From: Neptuniibacter sp048548695
Lineage (GTDB): Bacteria; Pseudomonadota; Gammaproteobacteria; Pseudomonadales; Balneatricaceae
Assembly: GCF_048548695.1 (NCBI RefSeq)
Contig: NZ_JBLYIF010000002.1
Reading direction: 5' to 3' (one strand)
DNA: 64,000 nucleotides
Positions 1-8,145 of the stretch are shown piece by piece. The first letter of the stretch is position 1. The number at the start of each line of letters is the position of its first letter. The notes beneath the pieces are model-generated. The model worked only from the letters and a program-made list of their open reading frames with translations. It ran no database searches and was not told where the DNA came from. Made by a program: the position numbers and the translations under genes.

Positions 1-737
1 GGCCCATGCAACACTATCTTAGCCAGAAGCTGGGTAGAGAGGTGGTGCTGGAAACCTCATCCGACTTCGATACATTTCAACAGCACCTGTTAGCGCATCG
101 CTACGACCTCGTGCATATGAATCAATACCATTATGTTGAGGCGCATAAACAGTTGGCCTATGAGGTCGTGGCACAAAATGAGGAGCGCGGTGAGGCGACT
201 TTGCGTGGCGCAATTCTTGTGCGAAACGATTCCCCGTATGTTGACCTGCAGCAACTGAAAGGCAAGAAAATCATCTTTGGCGGCGGCACGCGGGCCATGA
301 TCAGTTATGTTGTGCCAACCTTTATGTTGCGACAGGCCGGGTTGCAGCAAGGTGATTATGAAGAGGTTTTTGCCGCCTCGCCCCCAGACGCAGTTCTGGC
401 GACCTATCTGGGTCAGGGGGACGCGGGGGGTGCTGGTGAATTAATTGTACGTATGCCAGTGGTAACCAATAAGATTGATACTTCAGAATTGAGAGTGTTA
501 GCGGTCAGTAAGCCACTGCCCCACCTGGTTTGGGCAGTGAAAGGCGAAATGGCTGCTGCAGAGAAACAGATTTTGCGACAGGTATTGTTGGAGATGAAGC
601 TGGAGCCTGAAGGCCAGCAGGTTCTGAAAGCTGCCCGCCTGACCGCGTTCAATCCGGCAGTGGATGCCGATTATGACGTGCACCGCAACATTATCGAAAG
701 CGTTCATAAGGCTGATGGAGTAGATATTTCAGAGTGA
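1..737 (+). CDS. PhnD-like phosphate/phosphonate-family periplasmic substrate-binding protein, 5' truncated
   Basis: The reading frame is open to the left edge, so the start is outside the window; the first visible Met is at position 6. About 243 residues remain, while the family is usually near 290, so the signal peptide and the first strand are missing. The part seen has the family pattern: a short YLSQKLG helix, a segment like YDLVHMNQYHYVEA in the ligand cleft, then LKGKKIIFGG and a second lobe. Family members bind phosphonates, phosphite or other small oxyanions in the periplasm. No ABC permease or ATPase follows; instead the stop overlaps the start of a membrane c-di-GMP enzyme gene. 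I infer that it works as the sensory partner of that enzyme rather than as a transport component. The ligand cannot be told from sequence. Confidence 0.8.
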   Translation, partial: PMQHYLSQKLGREVVLETSSDFDTFQQHLLAHRYDLVHMNQYHYVEAHKQLAYEVVAQNEERGEATLRGAILVRNDSPYVDLQQLKGKKIIFGGGTRAMISYVVPTFMLRQAGLQQGDYEEVFAASPPDAVLATYLGQGDAGGAGELIVRMPVVTNKIDTSELRVLAVSKPLPHLVWAVKGEMAAAEKQILRQVLLEMKLEPEGQQVLKAARLTAFNPAVDADYDVHRNIIESVHKADGVDISE

Positions 738-3541
738 TGTTTGGCATTGGCGGCTTACGGCTGAAATTTGTTACAGCCATCTCATTACTGCTCACCATGA
801 CGTTGGGCATGACCGCCTATTACCTGACATCTGAAGAACAAAAATTCATGAAGCTCAGCCTTGAGGCCAGAGCCAAGTCCATGGGTCACCTGGTGGCGAT
901 GATCAGCCCCGAAGCGGTGTATAGCTTTGATATCACCGGGTTGGATCATTTCGTCACGCAGATCAGCAGGGATCCTGAAGTACGATTTGCCCTGATTTTG
1001 GCCCCTAACGGCAAACAGATGACAACCGCGCTGCCGGGCAGCGTCAGTCGTGATCAGGCTTTAGCACTTATAGCGGGTGAACGGCAGTTACCCAATTTAC
1101 AGTTGCTGGATTTTCCTATCAAGGTGGATGAGGATTTTCTGGGTACCCTTTATGTGGCGGTAGATTACTCCCTCACTTCGCGTTTAGCGCGTAAGGCTCT
1201 GCAACAGCATCTGATGATTTATGCGGGCATTATTTTGTTTCTGGCATTAGTGATTTATGTTGTGTTTTATCACTTTGTGCTGCGTCAGGTGAATCAGCTC
1301 AGTACGGGGGTGAAAAAAATTGCCCGGGGTGATTATCGCCTGGCACTGCCGTTACAAGCAGATGATGAGCTCACTGAATTGACGCGCTGTTTTAATCAGA
1401 TGGCATCAGATATCCGTTTTGAACGGGAAGCGCTGGAATTGAGTCACCATAGTTTGCAGCAAGAGATGCTGCAACGTCAGCAGGCCGAACAGGGCCTGCA
1501 GATGGCGGCGAGTGTGTTCGAACATGCCAGAGAGGGGATCTTCTTTACTTCGCCGGAAGGGGTTATTTTCGAGGTCAATAATGCCTTTACTGAATTGACT
1601 GGCTATAGCCGGGATGAAGTAGTGGGCAAGAATCCACGTTTTCTGCAATCCGGGGTGCACGAGCCGAGTTTTTTCCAGCTGATGTGGCAGCGTATCGAAA
1701 AGCAGGGCTATTGGACCGGTGAGATCTGGAACCGTATTAAAGACGGTTCGGTGGTACCGCAGTTAATGACGATCAGCTCAGTAGAAGGGGTTGATGGCAA
1801 ACTGACGCATTATATGGCGCTGTTTACCGATATCAGTGTACAGAAGCGGCATCAGAAAGAGCTGGAACATATCGCCCATTATGATCCGCTAACCGGATTG
1901 CCGAACCGGGTGTTGCTGGCGGATCGTCTGCATCAGGCAATGCTGCAGGCGACCCGTTACGAAAGCCCTTTGGCGGTGCTGTATCTTGATCTGGATGGTT
2001 TCAAACAGGTCAATGACCAGCATGGTCATGCCATTGGTGACAGCTTGTTATCCATTGTCTCTGGCCGCATGCAGGAAGTGTTGCGTCAGTCGGATACGAT
2101 TGGCCGCCTGGGTGGTGATGAATTTGTCGCGATTCTTGCCGTGTTGCATCCGGAAACCTGTGACATTTTCCTGCAGCGCTTGTTGCAGGTGGTCAGTGAT
2201 CCGGTATATGTGGATGGTATTGAGTTACAAGTGTCCGCCAGCATCGGCGTTACCTTCTACCCGCAGGCCGACAGGGTCGATGCTGACCAGCTGCTGCGTC
2301 AGGCGGATCAGGCCATGTACCAGGCAAAAATCGCCGGTAAAAATCGTTTCCATTTGTTTGACCCCAGCCTGGAGCAGAGTCTGCGGGGGCAGCATCAGAT
2401 GCTCAAGCAGATTCATTTGGCTTTGCAAAACGGCGAAATGCGACTGTTTTATCAACCCAAGGTTAATCTGCGCACCGGCAAAGTCGTGGGTGCTGAAGGT
2501 TTGATTCGTTGGTTGCACCCTGAAGACGGATTGCGGATGCCGGCTAGTTTTCTACCCGCTTTGGAAGACCAGCCATTGCAGGTTGAGTTAGGTGAGTGGG
2601 TTATCCGTCAGGCACTGAGCCAGCTGCGAATCTGGCAGGGTACCGAAATGGAGCTGCCTCTGAGTGTCAATCTGGATGCTTATCACCTGCAGCAGCCAGA
2701 GTTTCTTGAGCGGCTTAAGCTGATCCTGGCTGAGTTCCCTGATGTCCCGGCGGATATGCTCGAACTGGAGTTGCTGGAGACCAGTGAGCTGAGAGATCTG
2801 CATCAGGTTGCTCGGGTTATCCGGGCCTGTGCTGAGCTGGGGATGACTTTTGCATTGGATGACTTTGGCACCGGATACTCTTCATTGGTGATGTTGAAAA
2901 ATCTACCCGTTAAGCACCTTAAGATAGACCGCGATTTTGTCCGGGACATGCTGAATGACAGCCATGATCTGGCGATAGTTGAAGGGGTGCTCGGCCTGAC
3001 TACTGCGTTTCAGCGCGAAGCGATTGCTGAAGGGCTGGAAACGGTCGAACACGGCAATATGCTGTTGCAGCTTGGTTGTGAACTGGCTCAGGGTTACGGT
3101 ATTGCCCGTCCCATGCCCCCTGAAAATATGTTGAAGTGGCTGCATAACTGGCAGCCAGAACCATCCTGGGCGAACCAACGACAGATCACCCGAGAAGAGC
3201 TGCCAACACTTTTTGCCATGGTGGACCATCGAGCTTGGGTGGACCAAGTTGAAGCGTGTTTGGTGAATGATCAGGTTGAGCCTCCGCCGCTGGATCAAGC
3301 GGCTTGTCGCTTTGGTGGCTGGCTGGATAATTATGGTCGCGAGTACTACTCCGATCTGCCGATCTATCCTGAGTTGTGCCAGCAGCATCATAAGGTGCAC
3401 TCGCTGGTGCAGGAACTATTGGACTTGCGAGATCAGGGCATGATCAATGAAGCCAAGCTTCGGCTGCCGGAACTGCATCGGTTGCGGTCAGGCTTGCTTT
3501 ACCAGCTCAATGAGCTGCTTAGCCGTCGCCATATGCATTGA
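737..3541 (+). CDS. Membrane-bound HAMP-PAS-GGDEF-EAL protein with C-terminal CZB zinc-binding domain
   Basis: Bifunctional-type c-di-GMP enzyme of 934 residues. In order (counted from a GTG one codon upstream at 734): a membrane segment near 12-31, a periplasmic sensor region, a second membrane segment near 160-183, HAMP to about 235, PAS about 255-375, GGDEF, EAL, and a CZB domain about 825-930. The cyclase motif GGDEF is intact at 460-464, with an inhibitory-site RQSD at 451-454. The phosphodiesterase signature reads EGL (588-590), keeping the catalytic Glu, and DDFGTG is present near 709. CZB has the expected His832, Cys858 in CRFGGW, His885/886 and His889. The ATG at 737 overlaps the stop of the binding-protein gene (TGATG), so the two genes are translationally coupled. 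Known CZB domains bind zinc and regulate cyclases or chemoreceptors. I infer a sensor of periplasmic ligand and of zinc or oxidants. Confidence 0.9.
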   Translation: MFGIGGLRLKFVTAISLLLTMTLGMTAYYLTSEEQKFMKLSLEARAKSMGHLVAMISPEAVYSFDITGLDHFVTQISRDPEVRFALILAPNGKQMTTALPGSVSRDQALALIAGERQLPNLQLLDFPIKVDEDFLGTLYVAVDYSLTSRLARKALQQHLMIYAGIILFLALVIYVVFYHFVLRQVNQLSTGVKKIARGDYRLALPLQADDELTELTRCFNQMASDIRFEREALELSHHSLQQEMLQRQQAEQGLQMAASVFEHAREGIFFTSPEGVIFEVNNAFTELTGYSRDEVVGKNPRFLQSGVHEPSFFQLMWQRIEKQGYWTGEIWNRIKDGSVVPQLMTISSVEGVDGKLTHYMALFTDISVQKRHQKELEHIAHYDPLTGLPNRVLLADRLHQAMLQATRYESPLAVLYLDLDGFKQVNDQHGHAIGDSLLSIVSGRMQEVLRQSDTIGRLGGDEFVAILAVLHPETCDIFLQRLLQVVSDPVYVDGIELQVSASIGVTFYPQADRVDADQLLRQADQAMYQAKIAGKNRFHLFDPSLEQSLRGQHQMLKQIHLALQNGEMRLFYQPKVNLRTGKVVGAEGLIRWLHPEDGLRMPASFLPALEDQPLQVELGEWVIRQALSQLRIWQGTEMELPLSVNLDAYHLQQPEFLERLKLILAEFPDVPADMLELELLETSELRDLHQVARVIRACAELGMTFALDDFGTGYSSLVMLKNLPVKHLKIDRDFVRDMLNDSHDLAIVEGVLGLTTAFQREAIAEGLETVEHGNMLLQLGCELAQGYGIARPMPPENMLKWLHNWQPEPSWANQRQITREELPTLFAMVDHRAWVDQVEACLVNDQVEPPPLDQAACRFGGWLDNYGREYYSDLPIYPELCQQHHKVHSLVQELLDLRDQGMINEAKLRLPELHRLRSGLLYQLNELLSRRHMH

Positions 3542-3647
3542 TATGTTTGGCCGCTTTTTTTGTCCTGATAAACGGCATTGATTAGTGCGTGCTGCGGTAG
3601 GTTTATATGGGGGCCTTTCCCATGCAGATGCAGGGAAAAGTGCTTGA

Positions 3648-4259
3648 TCAGCGGGCTAATACGTTGGCAACTCTGGCGCTCAGGCGCTCTACCCGCTCCT
3701 GCAGGGCGTCAATATCGTCAGCCAATATTTTCGCTTCGACCTGAGTGGGTAACAGTTTTGCCTCTTCTTGCAGGTACTCCTGCAGGTTCAGTAGCAGGCT
3801 CTGGCTACTGTGCCGCAGGTGGTTTGCTTTCCAGCGCAATAATTGGCTCAGATTGTGGGCCGGCAGATCTCCGATCAGATCCCCCAATAGCGCCTCCCAG
3901 TCGATCCGGGCATCATCAAGGATGGTCTGAAACTGCTGTGCCAGCTCACTGTTGCCGCTGATATGAATACTATTGCCAAACAAGGCGTCACGGCGGTTGT
4001 GACTGGTCAGCAGGGTGAAAAAGTCAGCAGCACTGCCGCTGAAGGTGGTGTCAGCGGTATCAGCATATTCGGCTTGCAGCTGAAGACCATCCTGGGTGGG
4101 AATCAAATAGAAACTGAATGCCGGTTGGGTCAGTTCAAAGGCAATTACCTGTCCCTGGATCTCTGCCAGTCGCTCTAGTGTGACTTGGTCTCTTCGCAGC
4201 AAGGGGTTGGTTAAACCTTCAGCCGCGATCAGCAGGGTGGTGTAAAGCATCGAACTCAT
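3648..4259 (-). CDS. ubiJ: Ubiquinone biosynthesis accessory factor UbiJ (SCP2 domain)
   Basis: UbiJ is a lipid-binding scaffold of the aerobic ubiquinone (coenzyme Q) biosynthesis complex in the cytosol. The 203-residue product has an N-terminal SCP2-like domain and ends in a predicted coiled coil (heptads in ILADDIDALQERVERLS). An upstream in-frame ATG at 4298 would overlap ubiE by 32 bases. I chose the ATG at 4259 because it follows the ubiE stop and has a GAGG Shine-Dalgarno about 7 bases upstream. The ubiE-ubiJ order is conserved in gammaproteobacteria. The usual third gene, ubiB, does not follow here; a 106-base gap and the convergent GGDEF gene come next. Confidence 0.9.
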   Translation of the reverse strand: MSSMLYTTLLIAAEGLTNPLLRRDQVTLERLAEIQGQVIAFELTQPAFSFYLIPTQDGLQLQAEYADTADTTFSGSAADFFTLLTSHNRRDALFGNSIHISGNSELAQQFQTILDDARIDWEALLGDLIGDLPAHNLSQLLRWKANHLRHSSQSLLLNLQEYLQEEAKLLPTQVEAKILADDIDALQERVERLSARVANVLAR

Positions 4260-4266
4260 CTCTGCC

Positions 4267-5031
4267 TCAGGGCTTGATACCAGTATGCAGGGCGACAATG
4301 CCCCCGGTGAGGTTCTGGTACCGGCATTGGCTTAAACCGGCGGTCTCCATCATGCTTTTCAGGGTTTCCTGATCGGGGTGCATACGGATCGATTCTGCCA
4401 GATAGCGATAGCTCTCTTCATCTCCCGCCACCACGGAACCGATTTTTGGCAGGATATTGAAGGAGTAGAAATCATAGGCCTTGGTCAGCAACGGGTTTTC
4501 GGTTTTGGAAAACTCCAGCACCAACAGTTTACCGCCGGGTTTGAGTACCCGGGCCATGGATTGCAGCGCGGCATCTTTGTCGGTGACGTTGCGCAGGCCA
4601 AAGGCGATGGTAATGACATCAAAGGTGTTGTCCGGGAAGGGCAGGCGTTCGGCATTGGCCTGTACAAATTCTACATTTCCGGTGACGCCGTTATCCAGTA
4701 GTTTATCGCGGCCAACTTTCAGCATCGAATCGTTGATATCCGCCAGCACGACTTTGCCTTCAGGGCCGACAATGCGCGAAAACCGCAACGTCAGGTCGCC
4801 GGTGCCGCCAGCAATATCCAGAACCTTGTGGCCACGGCGCACACCGCTTTGCTCAATGGTGATCCGTTTCCACAGACGGTGAACACCCCCGGACATCAGG
4901 TCGTTCATCAGATCATATTTCCCCGCCACACTATGAAACACGTCGGCCACCCGCTTGACCTTCTCATCACGATTTACCTGCTGGTAACCGAAGTGGGTGG
5001 TGTCGTTCTGATTCTGGTTATGGTCGGTCAT
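4267..5031 (-). CDS. ubiE: Demethylubiquinone/demethylmenaquinone C-methyltransferase UbiE
   Basis: SAM-dependent methyltransferase that adds the C-methyl group to the quinone ring in ubiquinone (and menaquinone) synthesis. The 254-residue length is typical. Motif I of class I methyltransferases is visible as VLDIAGGTGDLT, and the UbiE-specific ITIAFGLRNVTD and VLKPGGKLLVLEFSK segments follow. It lies directly upstream of ubiJ (8 bases from stop to start), so the two are probably co-transcribed. In Pseudomonas, as I recall, a polyhydroxyalkanoate synthesis locus separates the DUF971 gene from ubiE; here the two are adjacent with 86 bases between. Confidence 0.97.
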   Translation of the reverse strand: MTDHNQNQNDTTHFGYQQVNRDEKVKRVADVFHSVAGKYDLMNDLMSGGVHRLWKRITIEQSGVRRGHKVLDIAGGTGDLTLRFSRIVGPEGKVVLADINDSMLKVGRDKLLDNGVTGNVEFVQANAERLPFPDNTFDVITIAFGLRNVTDKDAALQSMARVLKPGGKLLVLEFSKTENPLLTKAYDFYSFNILPKIGSVVAGDEESYRYLAESIRMHPDQETLKSMMETAGLSQCRYQNLTGGIVALHTGIKP

Positions 5032-5117
5032 CGATCCGGTCCTGCATGGGTTGGGATTGTCATTGTAACGGCCTGTCAGGGATTTGTCCTGATCTTGCGT
5101 AAGGGCGCTGGTGCTTG

Positions 5118-5495
5118 TCAGCTGCGGGCAATCAGACCATTGTCCCTGCTGGCTCCGGCGGCTTCCAGCTGCTTGAGATAACGCTGCCAGTAATCTGCTT
5201 GGTTGTGGCAGAGGTCATGCAGATACTCCCAGGTGTAGAGGCCACTGTCATGGCCGTCATCAAACACAATTTTCAGGGCGTAATTGCCGCTGGGTAGCAC
5301 TTCTTTGATGGCGACCCATTGCTTGCCGGTTTGCAGTATGCCGTTGCCAATGCCATGCCCCCGCACTTCGGCCGAGGGTGAGTGAACCCGCAGAAATTCA
5401 GCGGTTAACTCGTAACTGCCGTCGGCATAAGTCAGTTCCAAGGTGCGGGATTTTTTATGTAGCTTAATCTGGCTGGGCAAAGGCACTTTTAGCAT
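5118..5495 (-). CDS. DUF971 (gamma-butyrobetaine hydroxylase-like N-terminal domain) protein
   Basis: A 125-residue protein made of a single DUF971 domain, the fold found at the N-terminus of gamma-butyrobetaine hydroxylases. Visible conserved parts are LTYADGSYELTAEFLRVHSPSAEV near the N-terminus and the closing DGHDSGLYTWEYLHDLC. Free-standing versions are widespread in proteobacteria and often lie next to hslVU, as here. Their function is not established; Fe-S or metal-related roles have been proposed for domain relatives. The gene starts 18 bases after the hslU stop, consistent with one transcript. The hydroxylase catalytic domain is absent, so it should not be called a hydroxylase. Confidence 0.85.
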   Translation of the reverse strand: MLKVPLPSQIKLHKKSRTLELTYADGSYELTAEFLRVHSPSAEVRGHGIGNGILQTGKQWVAIKEVLPSGNYALKIVFDDGHDSGLYTWEYLHDLCHNQADYWQRYLKQLEAAGASRDNGLIARS

Positions 5496-5513
5496 GGCAA
5501 GGGTTTCCGGTGA

Positions 5514-6851
5514 TCACAGGATATAGTGGCTTAGATCTTCATTATGGCTCAGTTCATCCAGCTGCTGATCAACAAACGCCCGGTCTACGCTAATGGTTTG
5601 GCCGGCGCAGTCTGCCGCTGCATATGATAGTTCTTCCAGCAGTCGCTCCATCATGGTGTGCAGGCGGCGTGCACCAATATTTTCTGCCGTTTCATTGACC
5701 TGATAGGCGAGCTCAGCGATACGGCTGATACCGTCATCGGTAAACGAGATATCTACCCCTTCGGTTTTCAGTAGCGCCTGATACTGTTGCGTCAGAGAGG
5801 CATTCGGTTCTTTCAGAATGCGGCGGAAATCATCCGGTGTCAGGGCATCCAGCTCTACCCGGATCGGTAAGCGGCCCTGCAGCTCAGGAATAAGGTCAGA
5901 GGGTTTGGACAGATGGAATGCGCCTGAGGCGATAAACAGAATATGGTCAGTTTTTACCATGCCGTATTTGGTGTTGACGGTACAGCCCTCAATCAAGGGT
6001 AGCAGGTCGCGCTGAACGCCCTCGCGGGAGACGTCTCCACCTGCGTTGCTGTCGCCACGTTTGCAGACTTTGTCGATCTCATCTAGGAAGACAATACCGT
6101 GCTGCTCTACCAGCTCCACGGCGTTTTGCTTCAGCTCATCCTCTTTGACCAGGTGGGCGGCTTCTTCATCGGTTAGCTGTTTCAGGGCATCTTTGATCTT
6201 CATGCGGCGGTGTTGTTTTTTGCCGCCACTCAGGCCGGAAAACATGCTCTGGAGCTGGTTGGTCATCTCTTCCATGCCCGGTGGTGCCATGATCTCTACA
6301 CCCATCTGCGGGGCCGCGATATCAATATCGATCTCTTTGTCATCCAGCTGTTTTTCACGCAGTTTTTTGCGGAATATCTGCCGGGTGGCGCTGTCTCGTT
6401 TATTGTCGGAATCGTTAGCGAAGTCGTTACCCCGTGCCGGTGGTAGCAGGGCATCGAGAATACGCTCTTCAGCGGCTTCTTCCGCGCGAAAGCGAACCTT
6501 ATCCATCGCCTGCTCACGCAGCATTTTTATTGCCATATCAATCAGGTCGCGAACGATGGTTTCCACATCTCGGCCGACGTAACCCACTTCGGTAAACTTG
6601 GTGGCTTCTACCTTAATAAAGGGGGCGTTAGCCAGACGAGCCAGGCGGCGGGCAATTTCGGTTTTACCTACCCCGGTGGGACCGATCATTAATATATTTT
6701 TGGGGGTGACTTCGGTGCGCAGCTCATCATCAAGCTGCATGCGACGCCAGCGGTTGCGTAAGGCAATGGCGACGGCGCGTTTGGCTGCTGCTTGGCCGAT
6801 AATGTGGCGATCCAGCTCGGAGACAATCTCTCTGGGGGTCATATTGGACAT
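5514..6851 (-). CDS. hslU: ATP-dependent protease ATPase subunit HslU (ClpY)
   Basis: AAA+ unfoldase ring that unfolds substrates and feeds them to the HslV peptidase in the cytoplasm. The 445 residues include Walker A (GPTGVGKTE), the YVGRDVE pore loop, an inserted I-domain of about 130 residues with a GMEEM segment, Walker B (VFLDEIDK) and sensor regions. The C-terminus ends DLSHYIL, the tail that inserts into HslV to activate it. The ATG at 6851 has AAGGAG 8 bases upstream. It lies 12 bases downstream of hslV, and both are expected from the heat-shock promoter in front of hslV. Confidence 0.98.
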   Translation of the reverse strand: MSNMTPREIVSELDRHIIGQAAAKRAVAIALRNRWRRMQLDDELRTEVTPKNILMIGPTGVGKTEIARRLARLANAPFIKVEATKFTEVGYVGRDVETIVRDLIDMAIKMLREQAMDKVRFRAEEAAEERILDALLPPARGNDFANDSDNKRDSATRQIFRKKLREKQLDDKEIDIDIAAPQMGVEIMAPPGMEEMTNQLQSMFSGLSGGKKQHRRMKIKDALKQLTDEEAAHLVKEDELKQNAVELVEQHGIVFLDEIDKVCKRGDSNAGGDVSREGVQRDLLPLIEGCTVNTKYGMVKTDHILFIASGAFHLSKPSDLIPELQGRLPIRVELDALTPDDFRRILKEPNASLTQQYQALLKTEGVDISFTDDGISRIAELAYQVNETAENIGARRLHTMMERLLEELSYAAADCAGQTISVDRAFVDQQLDELSHNEDLSHYIL

Positions 6852-6863
6852 GTAAGGGACTCC

Positions 6864-7403
6864 TTAGCTGGCCGTACTGACGGCATCAAGGGTTTCGATG
6901 GTCAGGTTGTCATTGGTGAAGACACAGATGCCCGCAGCGATACGCAGGCTTTGTTCGACAATCTCTCGTGCATCGAGTTCGGTGTTGATCACTAGGGCAC
7001 GGGCGGCCGCCAGAGCAAAATTACCACCGGAGCCGATGGCAATCACACCATCTTCAGGCTCAATCACATCGCCACTACCAGAGATCAGGTAGGTCTTTTC
7101 TTTGTTGGCAACCAGCATGAGTGCTTCCAGACGGCGTAAAACCCGGTCGCTGCGCCATTCGCGGGCCAGATGAATGACTGCGTTGACGATGTTGCCCTGA
7201 TGCTTTTCCAGTTGTTGTTCGAACAGATCTCGCAGGGTGATCGCGTCAGCCGTGGAACCGGCAAAACCGGTGATCACATTATATTTGGGCATCAGGTTGA
7301 CCTTGCGAGCGGTGCCTTTCATCACGGTGTTGCCCAGTGAGACCTGGCCATCACCACCAACAACTACCTGATCGGCACGGCGTACAGAGACGATTGTGGT
7401 CAT
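6864..7403 (-). CDS. hslV: ATP-dependent protease peptidase subunit HslV (ClpQ)
   Basis: Threonine peptidase of the HslUV protease, a bacterial proteasome-like particle. I chose the ATG at 7403, giving 179 residues starting MTTIVSVRR; removal of Met exposes the catalytic Thr, which requires this exact start. A longer frame from 7472 would bury that Thr. The active-site support residues GDGQVSLG and the GSGGNFALAAARAL segment are present. It is followed at 12 bases by hslU. A sigma-32-like promoter (CTTGAA, 15-base spacer, CACCATCT on the minus strand) lies about 70-98 bases upstream of the start. Confidence 0.97.
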   Translation of the reverse strand: MTTIVSVRRADQVVVGGDGQVSLGNTVMKGTARKVNLMPKYNVITGFAGSTADAITLRDLFEQQLEKHQGNIVNAVIHLAREWRSDRVLRRLEALMLVANKEKTYLISGSGDVIEPEDGVIAIGSGGNFALAAARALVINTELDAREIVEQSLRIAAGICVFTNDNLTIETLDAVSTAS

Positions 7404-7472
7404 GATAATTCCTGTGGTTAGTGTCCGTGCAGAAGAAAGAATAAAGCGTGGCAGCGGACCGAATAGGATCAA

Positions 7473-7501
7473 AGATGGTGCCGGACCTTACTGATTTCAA
7501 G
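7473..7501 (-). promoter_or_regulatory. Heat-shock (sigma-32 type) promoter of hslVU
   Basis: On the minus strand CTTGAA (7501-7496) is followed after 15 bases by CACCATCT (7480-7473). This matches the known sigma-32 consensus (CTTGAA, 11-16 bases, CCCCATnT) with a single mismatch in the core of the -10 element. It sits in the 120-base gap between the SPOR gene and hslV, where a heat-shock promoter would be expected. Confidence 0.7.
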
Positions 7502-7523
7502 GGTGCCGACACGCTGCGCAGGC

Positions 7524-8141
7524 TTACTGCCGGATTTGTAGTGGCTGAATGTTCTGTCTGACCAGCTTATCCCAGGCTTTAGCCATTTGGGAGCGGTTGT
7601 CGTACGGCCCGGTGCGAACACGATACCAGGTGCTGCCATCACGGCTGGTGGAAGCGTCAGTATGAACGTTGGGCAGCCCCATGAGGATTAGCTGAGCACG
7701 CATTTTTTCCGCATCGGATTTGGCCCGGAAAGAGCCTGCTTGCAGCATATAGCTGACATCAGACTTGGCATCTTTGGGGGTTGAGGTATAAGCATCAGCC
7801 GGCGGGGTGACTTCATTATCCCGCAGCATGTCATAAAATTTAAACCGGCTCTGGTCGTTGCTGGTTTCAGCAGCGGGTGCCGGTTTACTGGCAGGTGCTG
7901 GTTTGGCGGCGGGTTTTGTTTCTGTCACCGGGGCAGGAGTGGGTGCCTGAACGGATTCAGGTGTGACTCCCATGAGGAAGTACAGGCCAGTACCCAGTAC
8001 GCCCAGCAAAATGAGAGTGATCAGCAACAATCCCAACGGGAACGGTTTTTTGACCGGTTTTTTCGGTGCGCTAGCCCGTTGTGGGCGACTGGCACCAGCG
8101 CCCTGTTTCCGGGGCTTCGCATAGTCTTTCCGAGCCGCCAT
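7524..8141 (-). CDS. SPOR-domain, single-pass membrane protein (FtsN-like)
   Basis: A 205-residue bitopic protein with FtsN topology. There is a basic cytoplasmic tail rich in Lys, Arg and Pro, a membrane segment near residues 34-58 (LGLLLITLILLGVLGTGLYFL), a Pro/Ala-rich periplasmic linker, and a C-terminal SPOR domain from about 125 beginning SYMLQAGSFRAKSDAEK. SPOR domains bind glycan strands lacking stem peptides at the division septum, so a role in cell division is likely. The gene lies 4 bases after argS and before hslV, the position of the FtsN-like gene in Pseudomonas as I recall. Calling it FtsN itself needs the short essential helical segment to be shown. Confidence 0.85.
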   Translation of the reverse strand: MAARKDYAKPRKQGAGASRPQRASAPKKPVKKPFPLGLLLITLILLGVLGTGLYFLMGVTPESVQAPTPAPVTETKPAAKPAPASKPAPAAETSNDQSRFKFYDMLRDNEVTPPADAYTSTPKDAKSDVSYMLQAGSFRAKSDAEKMRAQLILMGLPNVHTDASTSRDGSTWYRVRTGPYDNRSQMAKAWDKLVRQNIQPLQIRQ

Positions 8142-8145
8142 GGCG

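Noticed and set aside
1986..2504. A 172-codon plus-strand frame inside the GGDEF/EAL gene
   Set aside because: It is a shifted reading of the conserved GGDEF domain; its Cys- and Arg-rich translation has no family resemblance.
4259..4298. Longer start of ubiJ at 4298
   Set aside because: It would overlap ubiE by 32 bases; ATG 4259 has a proper ribosome-binding site after the ubiE stop.
7404..7472. Longer start of hslV at 7472
   Set aside because: It would hide the catalytic threonine that must follow the initiator Met, and it would include the heat-shock promoter.
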